Assembly (NCBI GenBank): GCA_963714875.1 | Contig: CAVQQI010000014.1 | Coordinates: 1 to 64,000 of the forward strand | Direction: 5' to 3' | Source of the DNA: JBAOHV01 sp963714875 | GTDB lineage: Bacteria; Actinomycetota; Acidimicrobiia; Acidimicrobiales; Microtrichaceae | DNA: 64,000 nucleotides | In this document: positions 17,527 through 25,355 of the stretch, in pieces | Position numbering within the stretch: the first letter of the stretch is position 1 | Layout: the number at the start of each line of letters is the position of its first letter | Position numbers and translations under genes: made by a program | Notes under the pieces: model-generated | Databases searched by the model: none | What the model saw: only the letters and a program-made list of their open reading frames with translations | What the model was told of the DNA's origin: nothing

Positions 17527-18924
17527 TCAGACGGTGCTGAGGGGACGTGCGTCCCATGCGGCGATGCCGCCCAGCAGATCGCTGACGTCTGCTGCCCCGC
17601 GGGTGCGCAGCCAGCTGGCGGCGACCGACGAGCGGTAGCCACCGGCGCAGTGCACGACGATCGGCCGGGACAGGTCGAGCTCGTCGACGCGCCGGGTCAG
17701 CTCGGCGAGCGGGATGTGCACGCTGCCGGGAATGGCGCCCAGCGCACGTTCGCCGGAGTTGCGGACGTCCAGGACCACGAGCGAGGGCAGCTCGCGACGG
17801 CCTTCGTCCAGCGCTGTTGCCGACACCCGAGAGGCGCGCTCGGCGCGATCCGGTGCGGCGGCCAGCTTCGCTTCGACGTCGGTCACCGCGGCGACGACCT
17901 CGTCGAAGCCGATGCGGCGCATGCGCAGCCGGGCCTCGTCGACCTCGACCTCGGTCGAGGCGAGCAGGACGACCCGGTCGCGGGGCCCGACGATCATGCC
18001 CACGTACTCGGCGAACCGACCGTCCAGGCCGACGTTGACCGACCCTCGCAGGTGACCTGCTGCGAACATCGTCGAGTCACGCACGTCGAGCAGGACCGCG
18101 CCGTCTCGTGCGAGCGCGTCCGCTGCGTCCAGGTCGACCCGCTCGAGCGGTGCCGCGTCGAGCAGCTCGTGGCCGCCCTTGTTGGTCGCGACGGCGTGTG
18201 AGAAGTAGGCGGGTGCGGACGGCTGGCCGTCGGTGACGACGTCGATGAACTGCTCGGCGCTCATCGGCGCCAGCGCGTAGTTGGTGCGCTTCTGCTCTCC
18301 GATGGTCGACACGGTCTCGGTGGACAGGTTCTTGCCGCACGCCGAACCGGCCCCGTGCGCCGGGTAGACCAGCGTCTGGTCGGGAAGGGTCATCAGCTTG
18401 GTGTGCAGCGAGTCGTACAGCGACGCGCCCAGTTCCTCGGCGGTGACGCCGACCGAGGCCAGCAGGTCGGGCCGACCGACGTCGCCGATGAACAAGGTGT
18501 CGCCGGTCAGCACCGCGGCGGGCTCGGGGCGCTCGTCGCCCTCGGCGGTCGACAGGTCGCGCACCACCACCGAGATCGACTCGGGCGTGTGGCCCGGCGT
18601 GGCGAGGAACTCGAGCTCGACCGATCCCATCTGGATGGTCTCGCCGTCGCTCACCAGCCGGGCCGGGTAGTTCGGGCTCGCTGCGTCGCCGAAGATGATC
18701 TCCGCACCGGTCGCTTCGGCCAGTTCCAGATGCCCGGACAGGAAGTCGGCATGGAAGTGGGTCTCGATGATGTACTCGATGCGCACGCCCGCAGCGGCTG
18801 CGTCACGCAGGTACACCTCGACGTCGCGGCGGGGGTCCACCACTGCTGCGACACCGTGTTCCTCATCGGCGATGAGGTACGAGGCCTGGGACAGGCATTC
18901 CAAGTAGTACTGGTCGATCTTCAT
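17527..18924 (-). CDS. MBL-fold persulfide dioxygenase-type protein with two rhodanese domains
   Basis: 465 aa. The N-terminal metallo-beta-lactamase domain (1-240) has the motif THFHADFLSGH (55-65), TPGHTPESIS and LTGDTLFIGDVGRPDL, typical of ETHE1/CstB-like persulfide dioxygenases. Two rhodanese domains follow. The first (about 275-360) lacks the cysteine loop (VVLLASTEVEV). The second (about 370-465) has an intact loop IVVHCAGGYRSS. The enzyme oxidises a persulfide to sulfite and thiol, and the downstream TauE/SafE protein could then export sulfite. A palindromic operator and a TATAGT -10 lie just upstream, so this gene opens the sulfur operon. Confidence 0.82.
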   Translation of the reverse strand: MKIDQYYLECLSQASYLIADEEHGVAAVVDPRRDVEVYLRDAAAAGVRIEYIIETHFHADFLSGHLELAEATGAEIIFGDAASPNYPARLVSDGETIQMGSVELEFLATPGHTPESISVVVRDLSTAEGDERPEPAAVLTGDTLFIGDVGRPDLLASVGVTAEELGASLYDSLHTKLMTLPDQTLVYPAHGAGSACGKNLSTETVSTIGEQKRTNYALAPMSAEQFIDVVTDGQPSAPAYFSHAVATNKGGHELLDAAPLERVDLDAADALARDGAVLLDVRDSTMFAAGHLRGSVNVGLDGRFAEYVGMIVGPRDRVVLLASTEVEVDEARLRMRRIGFDEVVAAVTDVEAKLAAAPDRAERASRVSATALDEGRRELPSLVVLDVRNSGERALGAIPGSVHIPLAELTRRVDELDLSRPIVVHCAGGYRSSVAASWLRTRGAADVSDLLGGIAAWDARPLSTV

Positions 18925-18957
18925 GGCGGCACCTCTGCTCGTAGGGCGACGGACACC

Positions 18958-18982
18958 ACTATAACTCCGAATGTCCGGACAT
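18958..18982 (-). promoter_or_regulatory. Promoter and palindromic operator of the sulfur operon
   Basis: On the minus strand a -10-like TATAGT (18963-18958) is 34 bp upstream of the MBL gene start. The perfect 12-bp palindrome ATGTCCGGACAT (18971-18982) covers the spacer and reaches the expected -35. A second inverted element TCCGGA-N5-TCCGGG overlaps it. The position fits a repressor site, for instance for a persulfide-sensing ArsR or CsoR-type factor. No such regulator is encoded in this window. Confidence 0.55.
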
Positions 18983-19092
18983 ATTCCGGGAACTTTCGGA
19001 ACCGCCGAGATCCGTCCGCCAGAGCCCCGACACCCGGTCGGATACGCCCGACCCGCACGGATGCACCGGCGAGCACGGATGCACCGGCGGGC

Positions 19093-19851
19093 TCAGTCCT
19101 CGGCGGGCTCCATCCCCGTCGCGACCGCGGCACCCGACCAGCGCGCCACGAACACGTACCGGTCGCCGCGCACCACGCTGTGGCGCCACTCGAGTGCCCG
19201 ATCGTCGTCGCTCGCGAGCCGTTCGATCGCGAACACCGCCACGTCGGGCGCCAGCCCGAGCAGCTCACGCTGGGCATCGCTCGGCAGACAGGGCTCGATC
19301 CGCTCCCACCCGTTCGACGGCCGCACGCCGCAACGGGTGTGCAGCTCCTCGTAGAGCGCGGTGTGGGTGAAGTCGACCTCGAGCAGCGGACGGGCGAACG
19401 ACGCCGGCAACCACGAGCAGTCGACCGCGATGGGTTCGTCGTCGAGGAGGCGCACTCGTTCCAGGAACACCAGCGGGTCGTCCGCGCCGACACCGAGCAC
19501 CCCGGCGGCCTCGGCATCGGTGCGCTCCACGAGTCGCAGCACCTGCGAACGCTGCTCGAACCCCTGGGCCTCGATCGACTGGAACAGGCTGTAGAGCGCG
19601 CCGAGTGGTTGCTCGATCGCGTCAGCTCGGACGAACGTGCCCCGACCGCGTTCGCGGTCGACCAGACCCTCGTCGGACAGACGCCGCACCGCGTCCCGGG
19701 CGGTGTGACGGCTCACGCCGTAGCTGTCCATCAGCTCCAGGTCGGTGGGGAACTGCCCGGCGAACTCTCCCGCCCGCAGCCGCTCGCGCAGGTCGTCGAG
19801 CACCTGTGACCACAGCGGGACCGGGCTGGTCCGGTCGACCGCCCGCACCAC
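19093..19851 (-). CDS. GntR/HutC-family transcriptional regulator
   Basis: 252 aa. An N-terminal winged helix (PLWSQVLDDLRERLRAGEF, FPTDLELMDSYGVSRHTARDAVRRLSDEGLV, GRGTFV) is followed by a UTRA ligand domain (QPLGALYSLFQS, VLGVGADDPLVFLERVRLLDDEPIAVD, LLEVDFTHTALYEEL). The GTG at 19851 was chosen because MVRAVDRTSPVPLW is where family members begin. An out-of-frame TGA at 19853-19855 lies just before it and would be the natural mftC stop (see mftC). Its position directly after mftC suggests control of the mycofactocin genes by a small acyl or carboxylate ligand; the ligand is unknown. Confidence 0.8.
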   Translation of the reverse strand: MVRAVDRTSPVPLWSQVLDDLRERLRAGEFAGQFPTDLELMDSYGVSRHTARDAVRRLSDEGLVDRERGRGTFVRADAIEQPLGALYSLFQSIEAQGFEQRSQVLRLVERTDAEAAGVLGVGADDPLVFLERVRLLDDEPIAVDCSWLPASFARPLLEVDFTHTALYEELHTRCGVRPSNGWERIEPCLPSDAQRELLGLAPDVAVFAIERLASDDDRALEWRHSVVRGDRYVFVARWSGAAVATGMEPAED

Positions 19852-21083
19852 GTCAGCCGCGGGCCGCGGCGCGTGGGCCGCAACGTGACCGGTGACGGCA
19901 CCGGTACCCCGGGACGCGAATGGTCCGCTCCCGGACGTGGGAGCCCGGGCCCGCCGGCAGCATCCGCTGCGATGGCAGCCAGGAGCGGTTCGGCGTTGCC
20001 CAGCACGCACTCCGGGTCGGGGTCGGTCAGCTCGAGTCCGACGAAGAACTTCGACGCCATGCACCCGCCCTGGCATGCGTCGTAGCTGCCGCAGCTGACA
20101 CACGCGCCCTCGCTGCCGGGTTCACGCAGCGACGAGAACAGCTCCGACTCGCGCCAGACCCGGGTGAAGCCGCCGGTGTCGCGGATGTTGCCCGCCAGGA
20201 ACTCGTCGTGGATGACGAACGGACAGGCGTAGACGTCGCCGACGGGGTCGATCAGGCACACCACCCGGCCAGCGCCGCAGAGGTTGAGCCCGGGCAACGG
20301 GTCGCCCAGGGCGGAGAGGTGGAAGAACGAGTCGCCCGTCAGGACGTCGGGTCGGCCCATCAGCCAGTGGTACAGCTCGCGCTGCTGGTCCTGGGTGGGG
20401 TGCAGTTCGTGCCAGGTGTCCGCACCCCGGCCCGATGGGCGCAGGCGCGTCACCCGGAGCTGCGCGCCGTACTCATCGGCGATGGCCTTGAAGCCGTCCA
20501 GCTGGCCGACGTTGTGACGGGTGACGACGAGCGAGATCTTGAACGGGCCGAACTCGGCGTCGCGCAGGTGGTCCATCGCCGCTCGGGCCGCGGCGAACGA
20601 GCCCGCTCCACGCACCGCATCGTTGACGTCGGGATCGGCGCCGTCGACCGAGATCTGGATGTCGAGGTAGTCCATCGCGGCCAGTCGTCGCGCTGCTGCA
20701 GCATCGATGAACGTGCCGTTGGTGGAGAACTTCACCCCGACGTGATGCGCTGCTGCGTACTCCAGGATCTCGAAGAAGTCGGGGCGCAGCATCGGCTCGC
20801 CGCCGCCGATGTTGACGTAGAAGACCTGCAGCCGCTCGAGCTCGTCGATGACGGCGAAGCACTCCTCGGTGCTCAGCTCGTGCGGATCACGCCGACCTGA
20901 CGACGACAGGCAGTGCACGCACGACAGGTTGCACGCATAGGTCAGCTCCCAGGTCAGACAGATCGGCGCATCGAGCCCCTCGGCGAACTCCTCGACCAGG
21001 CTCCGGGTGGCCGCGGGAGGTTGCGCCGACACCGACGGTCGCAGCGCGACGGTGGCGGATTCAGGCGGCCGGGTCATCGACAT
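19731..21083 (-). CDS. mftC: Mycofactocin radical SAM maturase MftC
   Basis: Radical SAM enzyme with C51-x3-C55-x2-C58 (CNLSCVHC), GGGEP and a SPASM domain (NLCGAGRVVCLIDPVGDVYACPF, GACVSCGSYDACQGGCMAS). MftC oxidatively decarboxylates the C-terminal tyrosine of MftA and cross-links it to the preceding valine. The frame as read is 450 aa, longer than MftC proteins of about 390-410 aa, and its last 40 residues overlap the GntR gene out of frame. After ADHSRPGVPVPSPVTLRP the sequence stops looking like MftC. One extra base in the GC-rich stretch 19856-19880 would restore a stop at 19853. The true end is therefore probably 19853. Confidence 0.9.
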   Translation of the reverse strand: MSMTRPPESATVALRPSVSAQPPAATRSLVEEFAEGLDAPICLTWELTYACNLSCVHCLSSSGRRDPHELSTEECFAVIDELERLQVFYVNIGGGEPMLRPDFFEILEYAAAHHVGVKFSTNGTFIDAAAARRLAAMDYLDIQISVDGADPDVNDAVRGAGSFAAARAAMDHLRDAEFGPFKISLVVTRHNVGQLDGFKAIADEYGAQLRVTRLRPSGRGADTWHELHPTQDQQRELYHWLMGRPDVLTGDSFFHLSALGDPLPGLNLCGAGRVVCLIDPVGDVYACPFVIHDEFLAGNIRDTGGFTRVWRESELFSSLREPGSEGACVSCGSYDACQGGCMASKFFVGLELTDPDPECVLGNAEPLLAAIAADAAGGPGLPRPGADHSRPGVPVPSPVTLRPTRRGPRLTWCGRSTGPARSRCGHRCSTTCASGCGRESSPGSSPPTWS

Positions 21084-21420
21084 GGCAGATCATCTCCGAG
21101 GTCTCGAGGGTGGCGAGCGCCGACAGGAAGCTCGCATGGCGACGAGGGTCGACCCCGACGGCGTCGAGGACCTCCTGCACCGTCGCGGTGCCGTCGAAGG
21201 ACGACACGACCGACACCAGGTCCGGGTGCTTCAGGAACGACAGCTTGCGCGTGTCGAAGCTGTAGGCGAGCGCCCCGAACCGCTCCGGGCGCAGCGACAC
21301 GTCGGGAGCCAGCCGATAGACCGCCTCGCGAGCGACGACGTGGCGTGCGACGACCCGGGTCGCGCCGGGTGTGCCACCCCCGGGGTTCACCGGGGCCGAC
21401 CGAACGTGGTCAGTAGACAC
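21061..21420 (-). CDS. mftB: Mycofactocin peptide chaperone MftB
   Basis: 119 aa RiPP-recognition-element protein of the PqqD-like fold: YRLAPDVSLRPERFGALAYSFDTRKLSFL, then a winged-helix-like VVSSFDGTATVQEVLDAVGVD. MftB binds the MftA leader and presents it to MftC. It starts with GTG at 21420, inside the last codons of mftA (11-bp overlap), and overlaps mftC by 23 bp, so the three proteins are translationally coupled. An unusually long N-terminal extension (about 25 residues, SAPVNPGGGTPG) precedes the conserved region. A later in-frame start is possible. Confidence 0.9.
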   Translation of the reverse strand: MSTDHVRSAPVNPGGGTPGATRVVARHVVAREAVYRLAPDVSLRPERFGALAYSFDTRKLSFLKHPDLVSVVSSFDGTATVQEVLDAVGVDPRRHASFLSALATLETSEMICHVDDPAA

Positions 21421-21583
21421 CGCACATGCCGTCGATCGAGACCTCCTCGACCAGCAGCTCGTTCTCGACCAGTTCCTCCGACGATGCAGCGCCGACGGCG
21501 GCGGGGTCCTCGACCGAGGGATCGGTGGCGACAGGTGCTTCGCTGACGGTGGCGACGGGGTCGGTCATCACTTCGGTGGCCAT
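21410..21583 (-). CDS. mftA: Mycofactocin precursor peptide MftA
   Basis: 57 aa peptide ending in the diagnostic core SIDGMCGVY, with the terminal Val-Tyr that becomes the cofactor. The leader is acidic (ENELLVEEVSIDG), as in other MftA peptides, and is recognised by MftB. An N-terminal Ala/Pro/Glu-rich stretch makes it longer than the roughly 30-residue mycobacterial form. A shorter start at the internal ATG (MTDPV) is possible. The TGA stop overlaps the mftB GTG. It is the first gene of the minus-strand mft run and is divergent from the alcohol dehydrogenase at 21791. Confidence 0.93.
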   Translation of the reverse strand: MATEVMTDPVATVSEAPVATDPSVEDPAAVGAASSEELVENELLVEEVSIDGMCGVY

Positions 21584-21705
21584 GGCAACGCTCCAGTCCT
21601 CGTGGCCGCGTGCGGCCGGGGGTCGACGGCCACAGGGTACTGCCGGGCACCCTCCCCGCCGCGCGCCCCGGGTCCACGGGGCGGGGCTCGGATCCGGGAG
21701 TGCAA

Positions 21706-21720
21706 CTGACCAACAGTCAT
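21706..21720. promoter_or_regulatory. CTGAC-N5-GTCA palindrome between mftA and alcohol dehydrogenase gene
   Basis: CTGACCAACAGTCAT matches the CTGAC-N5-GTCAG palindrome found before three lipid genes in this window at nine of ten arm bases. It lies 71 bp upstream of the alcohol dehydrogenase start and 123 bp upstream of mftA on the other strand. It could serve either gene. Confidence 0.45.
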
Positions 21721-21790
21721 CATCTGCATCGTGTAGAACCGGGCCGCGACGGCTCGATCCGGTTCGGGCGCACGACCACGGGGGATCACG

Positions 21791-22909
21791 ATGGCGACGA
21801 CGACACGAGCAGCGGTGCTGTGGGGGATCGGCGAGGACTGGAAGATCGAAGAGGTCCAGCTCGATGACCCGAAGGCCGGCGACGTGCTCGTCAAGATGGC
21901 GTTCGCCGGGATGTGCCACTCCGACGAGCACGCCACGACCGGCGACCTCCCCCTCCCCCTGCCCGTGATCGGCGGCCACGAGGGCTCCGGCGTCGTGGAG
22001 GCGGTCGGCGAAGGCGTCACCAGCGTCGCGGTCGGTGACCACGTGTCCATGTCGTTCATCCCCAGCTGCGGTCGCTGCAAGTGGTGCGCCAGCGGGCGGC
22101 AGTTCCTCTGCAACGAGGGAGCGAAGCTGTTCGACATCGGCATGATGAGCGACGGCCGCAACGCACACCACATCAACGGCGACGCGGTCGGCCGCTACGC
22201 CCAGCTCGGCACCTTCTCGGAGTACGTGCTCGCCAGCGAGAACTCGGTGGTCAAGGTCGACCCCGACCTGCCGCTCGACGTCGTGGCGCTGGTCTCGTGC
22301 GGCGTGGCCACCGGATTCGGCTCGGCGACCGAGCGGGCGGGCACCAAGCCCGGCGACAACGTCGCGGTCATCGGCATCGGCGGCATCGGCATCAACGCCG
22401 TGCAGGGCGCCCGGGCCGCCGGCGCCAAGCGGGTCATCGCGATCGACCCCGTCGAGTTCAAGCGGGAGCAGGCCATGGAGTTCGGCGCCACGCACACGTA
22501 CGCCTCGATGGAGGACGCGATGGCCGAGGTGCCCGACCTGACCTGGGGCGACATGTGCGATCGGGTGATCCTGAGCCCCGGCGTGGTCCACGGCGACATG
22601 ATCGAACCTGCGCTCGGCCTGACCGCCAAGGGCGGCACGGTCGTGGTGACCGGCCTGGCGCCCATGCTGGAGCAGGATGCGCAGATCAACCTGTTCATGT
22701 TCTCCATGATGAACAAGGAGGTGAAGGGCACCGTGTTCGGTTCGACCAACCCGCGTGCGATGATCCCGAACCTGCTGTCGATGTACCGCGAGGGCGAGCT
22801 GCTCCTGGACGAGCTCATCACCCGCCGCTACTCCTTGGACGAGGTCAACCAGGGGTACGCCGACATGCGCGACGGGAAGAACCTCCGTGGCGTCATCGAG
22901 TTCGGCTGA
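21791..22909 (+). CDS. NDMA-dependent (mycofactocin-linked) alcohol dehydrogenase, zinc MDR family
   Basis: 372 aa medium-chain dehydrogenase. Catalytic zinc ligands are Cys42 (MCHSDEH) and His63-Glu64 (GGHE). The structural zinc site is Cys93/96/99/107 (CGRCKWC...C). The nucleotide-binding motif is AVIGIGGIGINAVQGA. It matches the NDMA-dependent class, in which NAD(H) stays bound and an external carrier, mycofactocin in mft-bearing organisms, re-oxidises it. The location divergent from mftA strongly supports this. It should oxidise primary alcohols to aldehydes in the cytoplasm. The next gene overlaps its end by 23 bp. Confidence 0.88.
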   Translation: MATTTRAAVLWGIGEDWKIEEVQLDDPKAGDVLVKMAFAGMCHSDEHATTGDLPLPLPVIGGHEGSGVVEAVGEGVTSVAVGDHVSMSFIPSCGRCKWCASGRQFLCNEGAKLFDIGMMSDGRNAHHINGDAVGRYAQLGTFSEYVLASENSVVKVDPDLPLDVVALVSCGVATGFGSATERAGTKPGDNVAVIGIGGIGINAVQGARAAGAKRVIAIDPVEFKREQAMEFGATHTYASMEDAMAEVPDLTWGDMCDRVILSPGVVHGDMIEPALGLTAKGGTVVVTGLAPMLEQDAQINLFMFSMMNKEVKGTVFGSTNPRAMIPNLLSMYREGELLLDELITRRYSLDEVNQGYADMRDGKNLRGVIEFG

Positions 22910-23918
22910 CCTCTTCGCCCCCGTCACGGTGGTGTCGAACGGCTACGGGTCCGCGCTGCTGGACCGCCTGGCGACCGCGGTCGTGGGGCGCCGACGGGAG
23001 CTGGAGTCCATCGTGGCGGCCCTCGCCGCAGGCCGGCACCTGCTGCTCGAGGGGCCTCCGGGAACCGGGAAGTCCACCGTGCTGCGCTCCATCGCCGCGG
23101 CCAGCGGGTCGGGTTTCGAGTTCGTCGAGGGCAACGCAGAGCTGACCCCGGCGCGACTGGTGGGGGCCTTCGACCCCGCCGCGGTGCTCGCCGATGGCTA
23201 CACGCCCGATGCCTTCGTCGACGGACCGTTGCTCTGCGCGTTGCGGGAGGGATCGCTGCTCTACCTCGAGGAGCTCAACCGGGTGCCCGAGGAGACGCTC
23301 AACGTGCTCATCACCGTGATGAGTGAGGGCGAGGTCCACGTGCCCCGGCTGGGACGCGTCGGCGCAGCCCCGGGATTCCGCCTGGTGGCCGCGATGAACC
23401 CCTTCGACGCCGTGGGCACCGCCCGCATCGCGTCCGCTGTCTACGACCGGTGCTGCCGTCTGGCGATGGGCTATCAGGACGCTGCCGAGGAGCGGGCGAT
23501 CGTCGATCGCCGCGCCCCCGATGCCGCTGCCGCGCTCGGACCGACCGGGCTGCGCGCCGCGGTGGCGATCGTTCGTGACAGCCGGGAGCACCCCGACGTG
23601 CGCACCGGTTCCTCGGTGCGCGGTGCGATCGACCTGGCACTGGTGGCGGGTGAACTGGCCGACCTTCGCAGCCTGGAGGTGATGGACGCGTCGGTGACCC
23701 TGGACGCGGCGCTGCTGGCCCTGTCGGGTCGCATCCGCCCACGCGAGGGATGCGGGCGCAGCGCGGAGGAGATCGTCACCGAGCTCTGGCAACGACACTT
23801 CCCTGCCGCGGCCGACCCGGCTGACGTCCGGGCGAACAGTCAGGACGACTCGTCCGGCCGGGACGATCAGGCGGGCGATCGCTCCGGCGGGGAGCGGAGC
23901 AGCTCGGGAAAAGTCTGA
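22887..23918 (+). CDS. MoxR-family AAA+ ATPase
   Basis: 343 aa. Walker A GPPGTGKS (about 56-63), Walker B LLYLEELNRVPEETLN, sensor 1 RLVAAMNPFDAVGTARI and an arginine-rich lid identify a MoxR/CoxD-type ATPase. These act with VWA-domain proteins as chaperones that load cofactors or metals into enzymes. The start overlaps the alcohol dehydrogenase gene by 23 bp and a VWA gene follows, so the pair could mature the adjacent dehydrogenase or another mycofactocin enzyme. The last 40 residues are a polar Ser/Asp/Gly tail. Confidence 0.85.
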   Translation: MASSSSADLFAPVTVVSNGYGSALLDRLATAVVGRRRELESIVAALAAGRHLLLEGPPGTGKSTVLRSIAAASGSGFEFVEGNAELTPARLVGAFDPAAVLADGYTPDAFVDGPLLCALREGSLLYLEELNRVPEETLNVLITVMSEGEVHVPRLGRVGAAPGFRLVAAMNPFDAVGTARIASAVYDRCCRLAMGYQDAAEERAIVDRRAPDAAAALGPTGLRAAVAIVRDSREHPDVRTGSSVRGAIDLALVAGELADLRSLEVMDASVTLDAALLALSGRIRPREGCGRSAEEIVTELWQRHFPAAADPADVRANSQDDSSGRDDQAGDRSGGERSSSGKV

Positions 23919-23959
23919 ACCCGCCGCCGGGCGGGGGGCGGCCGGCCGGCCCCGACCAG

Positions 23960-24883
23960 GTGCTCGAGGGCGACGACGCCGAGGCCGCGGTGGCAGCGGC
24001 CTCCCGACGCACGACTGCTCGCCGGGAGCTCTCCCGGCACCGGAACTTCGCCGAGATCTCCCCCGACCTGGGGCAGCTCGACGAATCCGCGTTCGACGAG
24101 CTGCTCTCGATCGACCCCGACGAGGCGCTCGCGCTCCTCGCCGACATGAACGCTGCGACCGATGAGCGCCTTCGCACGCTCGCCCGGCGCCTGGCCGGTC
24201 GGATCATGGTCGACCTGGCACGCCAGGGGCTGGCAGGACGACGCTCGGTGGGGCGGCTGTCACGGCGGCCGCTGGAGCGTTCGCAGGGAGACCTCGACCT
24301 GGACGCCTCGCTCGACGAACTGGTCGCGGCCAGGCGCGGACGACGGGCGCCCGACCCGTCGGCGCTGGTCGCCGCCACATGGGAACGGCCCGAGACCGCG
24401 GTGTGCCTGTTGGTCGACCGATCCGGCTCGATGCACGGCGCGCGGCTGGCGACCGCGACCCTGGCTGCAGCGGCGGTCGCACTGCGGGCGCCGACCGCCT
24501 GCTCGGTCGTGGCGTTCGCCCACGACGCCATCGTGGTGGGCGCCCAGGGGGCGCAGCGCGACCCCGAGGCACTCGTGGGTGATCTGTTGCGCCTCCGGGG
24601 CTTCGGCGTCACCGACGTGTCGCTCGCACTGCGCGCCGCAGCGGCGCAGCTGGATCGGTCGAGCGCACCCCGTCGTCTGACCGTGCTGCTGTCCGACTGC
24701 CGGTGCACCTCGGGTGGCGACCCGGTACCGGCGGCGGCCGCGCTCGACGAACTGGCGATCATCGCCCCCGAGGGTGACAGTGACGATGCGAGAGCGCTGG
24801 CCGATGCCGTCGGAGCGCGGTTCGCCACCGTCGGCGGGCCGACCTCGATCATCGAGGCGCTCGGGCGAGCCCTCGCCGACTGA
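23960..24883 (+). CDS. VWA domain protein, MoxR partner
   Basis: 307 aa from GTG 23960; the true start could be slightly upstream, because the frame stays open to 23915 as a Pro/Gly-rich stretch. The C-terminal VWA domain carries the MIDAS motif DRSGSMHG (about 155-162) plus later FGVTDVSLAL and LLSDCRCTSGGDP. The N-terminal region (1-110) is helical and charged. VWA proteins bind a divalent metal and pair with MoxR ATPases for complex maturation. It lies 41 bp downstream of the MoxR gene and both follow the mycofactocin-linked alcohol dehydrogenase. Confidence 0.8.
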   Translation: MLEGDDAEAAVAAASRRTTARRELSRHRNFAEISPDLGQLDESAFDELLSIDPDEALALLADMNAATDERLRTLARRLAGRIMVDLARQGLAGRRSVGRLSRRPLERSQGDLDLDASLDELVAARRGRRAPDPSALVAATWERPETAVCLLVDRSGSMHGARLATATLAAAAVALRAPTACSVVAFAHDAIVVGAQGAQRDPEALVGDLLRLRGFGVTDVSLALRAAAAQLDRSSAPRRLTVLLSDCRCTSGGDPVPAAAALDELAIIAPEGDSDDARALADAVGARFATVGGPTSIIEALGRALAD

Positions 24884-24935
24884 ACGACCTGAGTCCCGAC
24901 GGCCGCCCGTGGCCGCTGCGACGTAGCGTTGCGCC

Positions 24936-25319
24936 ATGCCGGCCCAGCAGACGCGACGCCACTCCGCGAGGACAGATGCCGACGGCGACCTTGTGGGCGC
25001 GGATCGGGCGGACTCGATCGACCCGCCGGCCGACGGGCGGGGCGAGACGCCGCACCCGCAGCAGGAGATCTCCCTGGCAGAGCTCACCGAGCAGGCGTTG
25101 GCCGCCGATCCGGAGCCGGCGCTCGGGCCCGACGCCGTGAGCGTCCTCGCCGGCCCTGGATCACCTGAGCTCCTGCCGTCGTGGTACATGCCGGCACCCG
25201 CCAGCGGGGTGCGAGCGCCCCGGGGCGCTCGCAGCGTGATCGCCGTCGTCATCGTGGCGTTCCTGGTCATCAACGCGCTCGGTCTGTGCATCACCTACGG
25301 CGTGCTGACGATCGCCTGA
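24936..25319 (+). CDS. Single-pass membrane protein, unknown function
   Basis: 127 aa. A polar N-terminal region (about 1-98), rich in Asp, Glu and Pro, is followed by a hydrophobic C-terminal segment SVIAVVIVAFLVINALGLCI ending almost at the terminus, as in tail-anchored proteins. No family is recognised. It lies 52 bp after the VWA gene on the same strand and may be the last gene of that transcript. Confidence 0.5.
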   Translation: MPAQQTRRHSARTDADGDLVGADRADSIDPPADGRGETPHPQQEISLAELTEQALAADPEPALGPDAVSVLAGPGSPELLPSWYMPAPASGVRAPRGARSVIAVVIVAFLVINALGLCITYGVLTIA

Positions 25320-25355
25320 CGCTCAGCACGCGACCAGCCGCACCAGTTCCGGACG

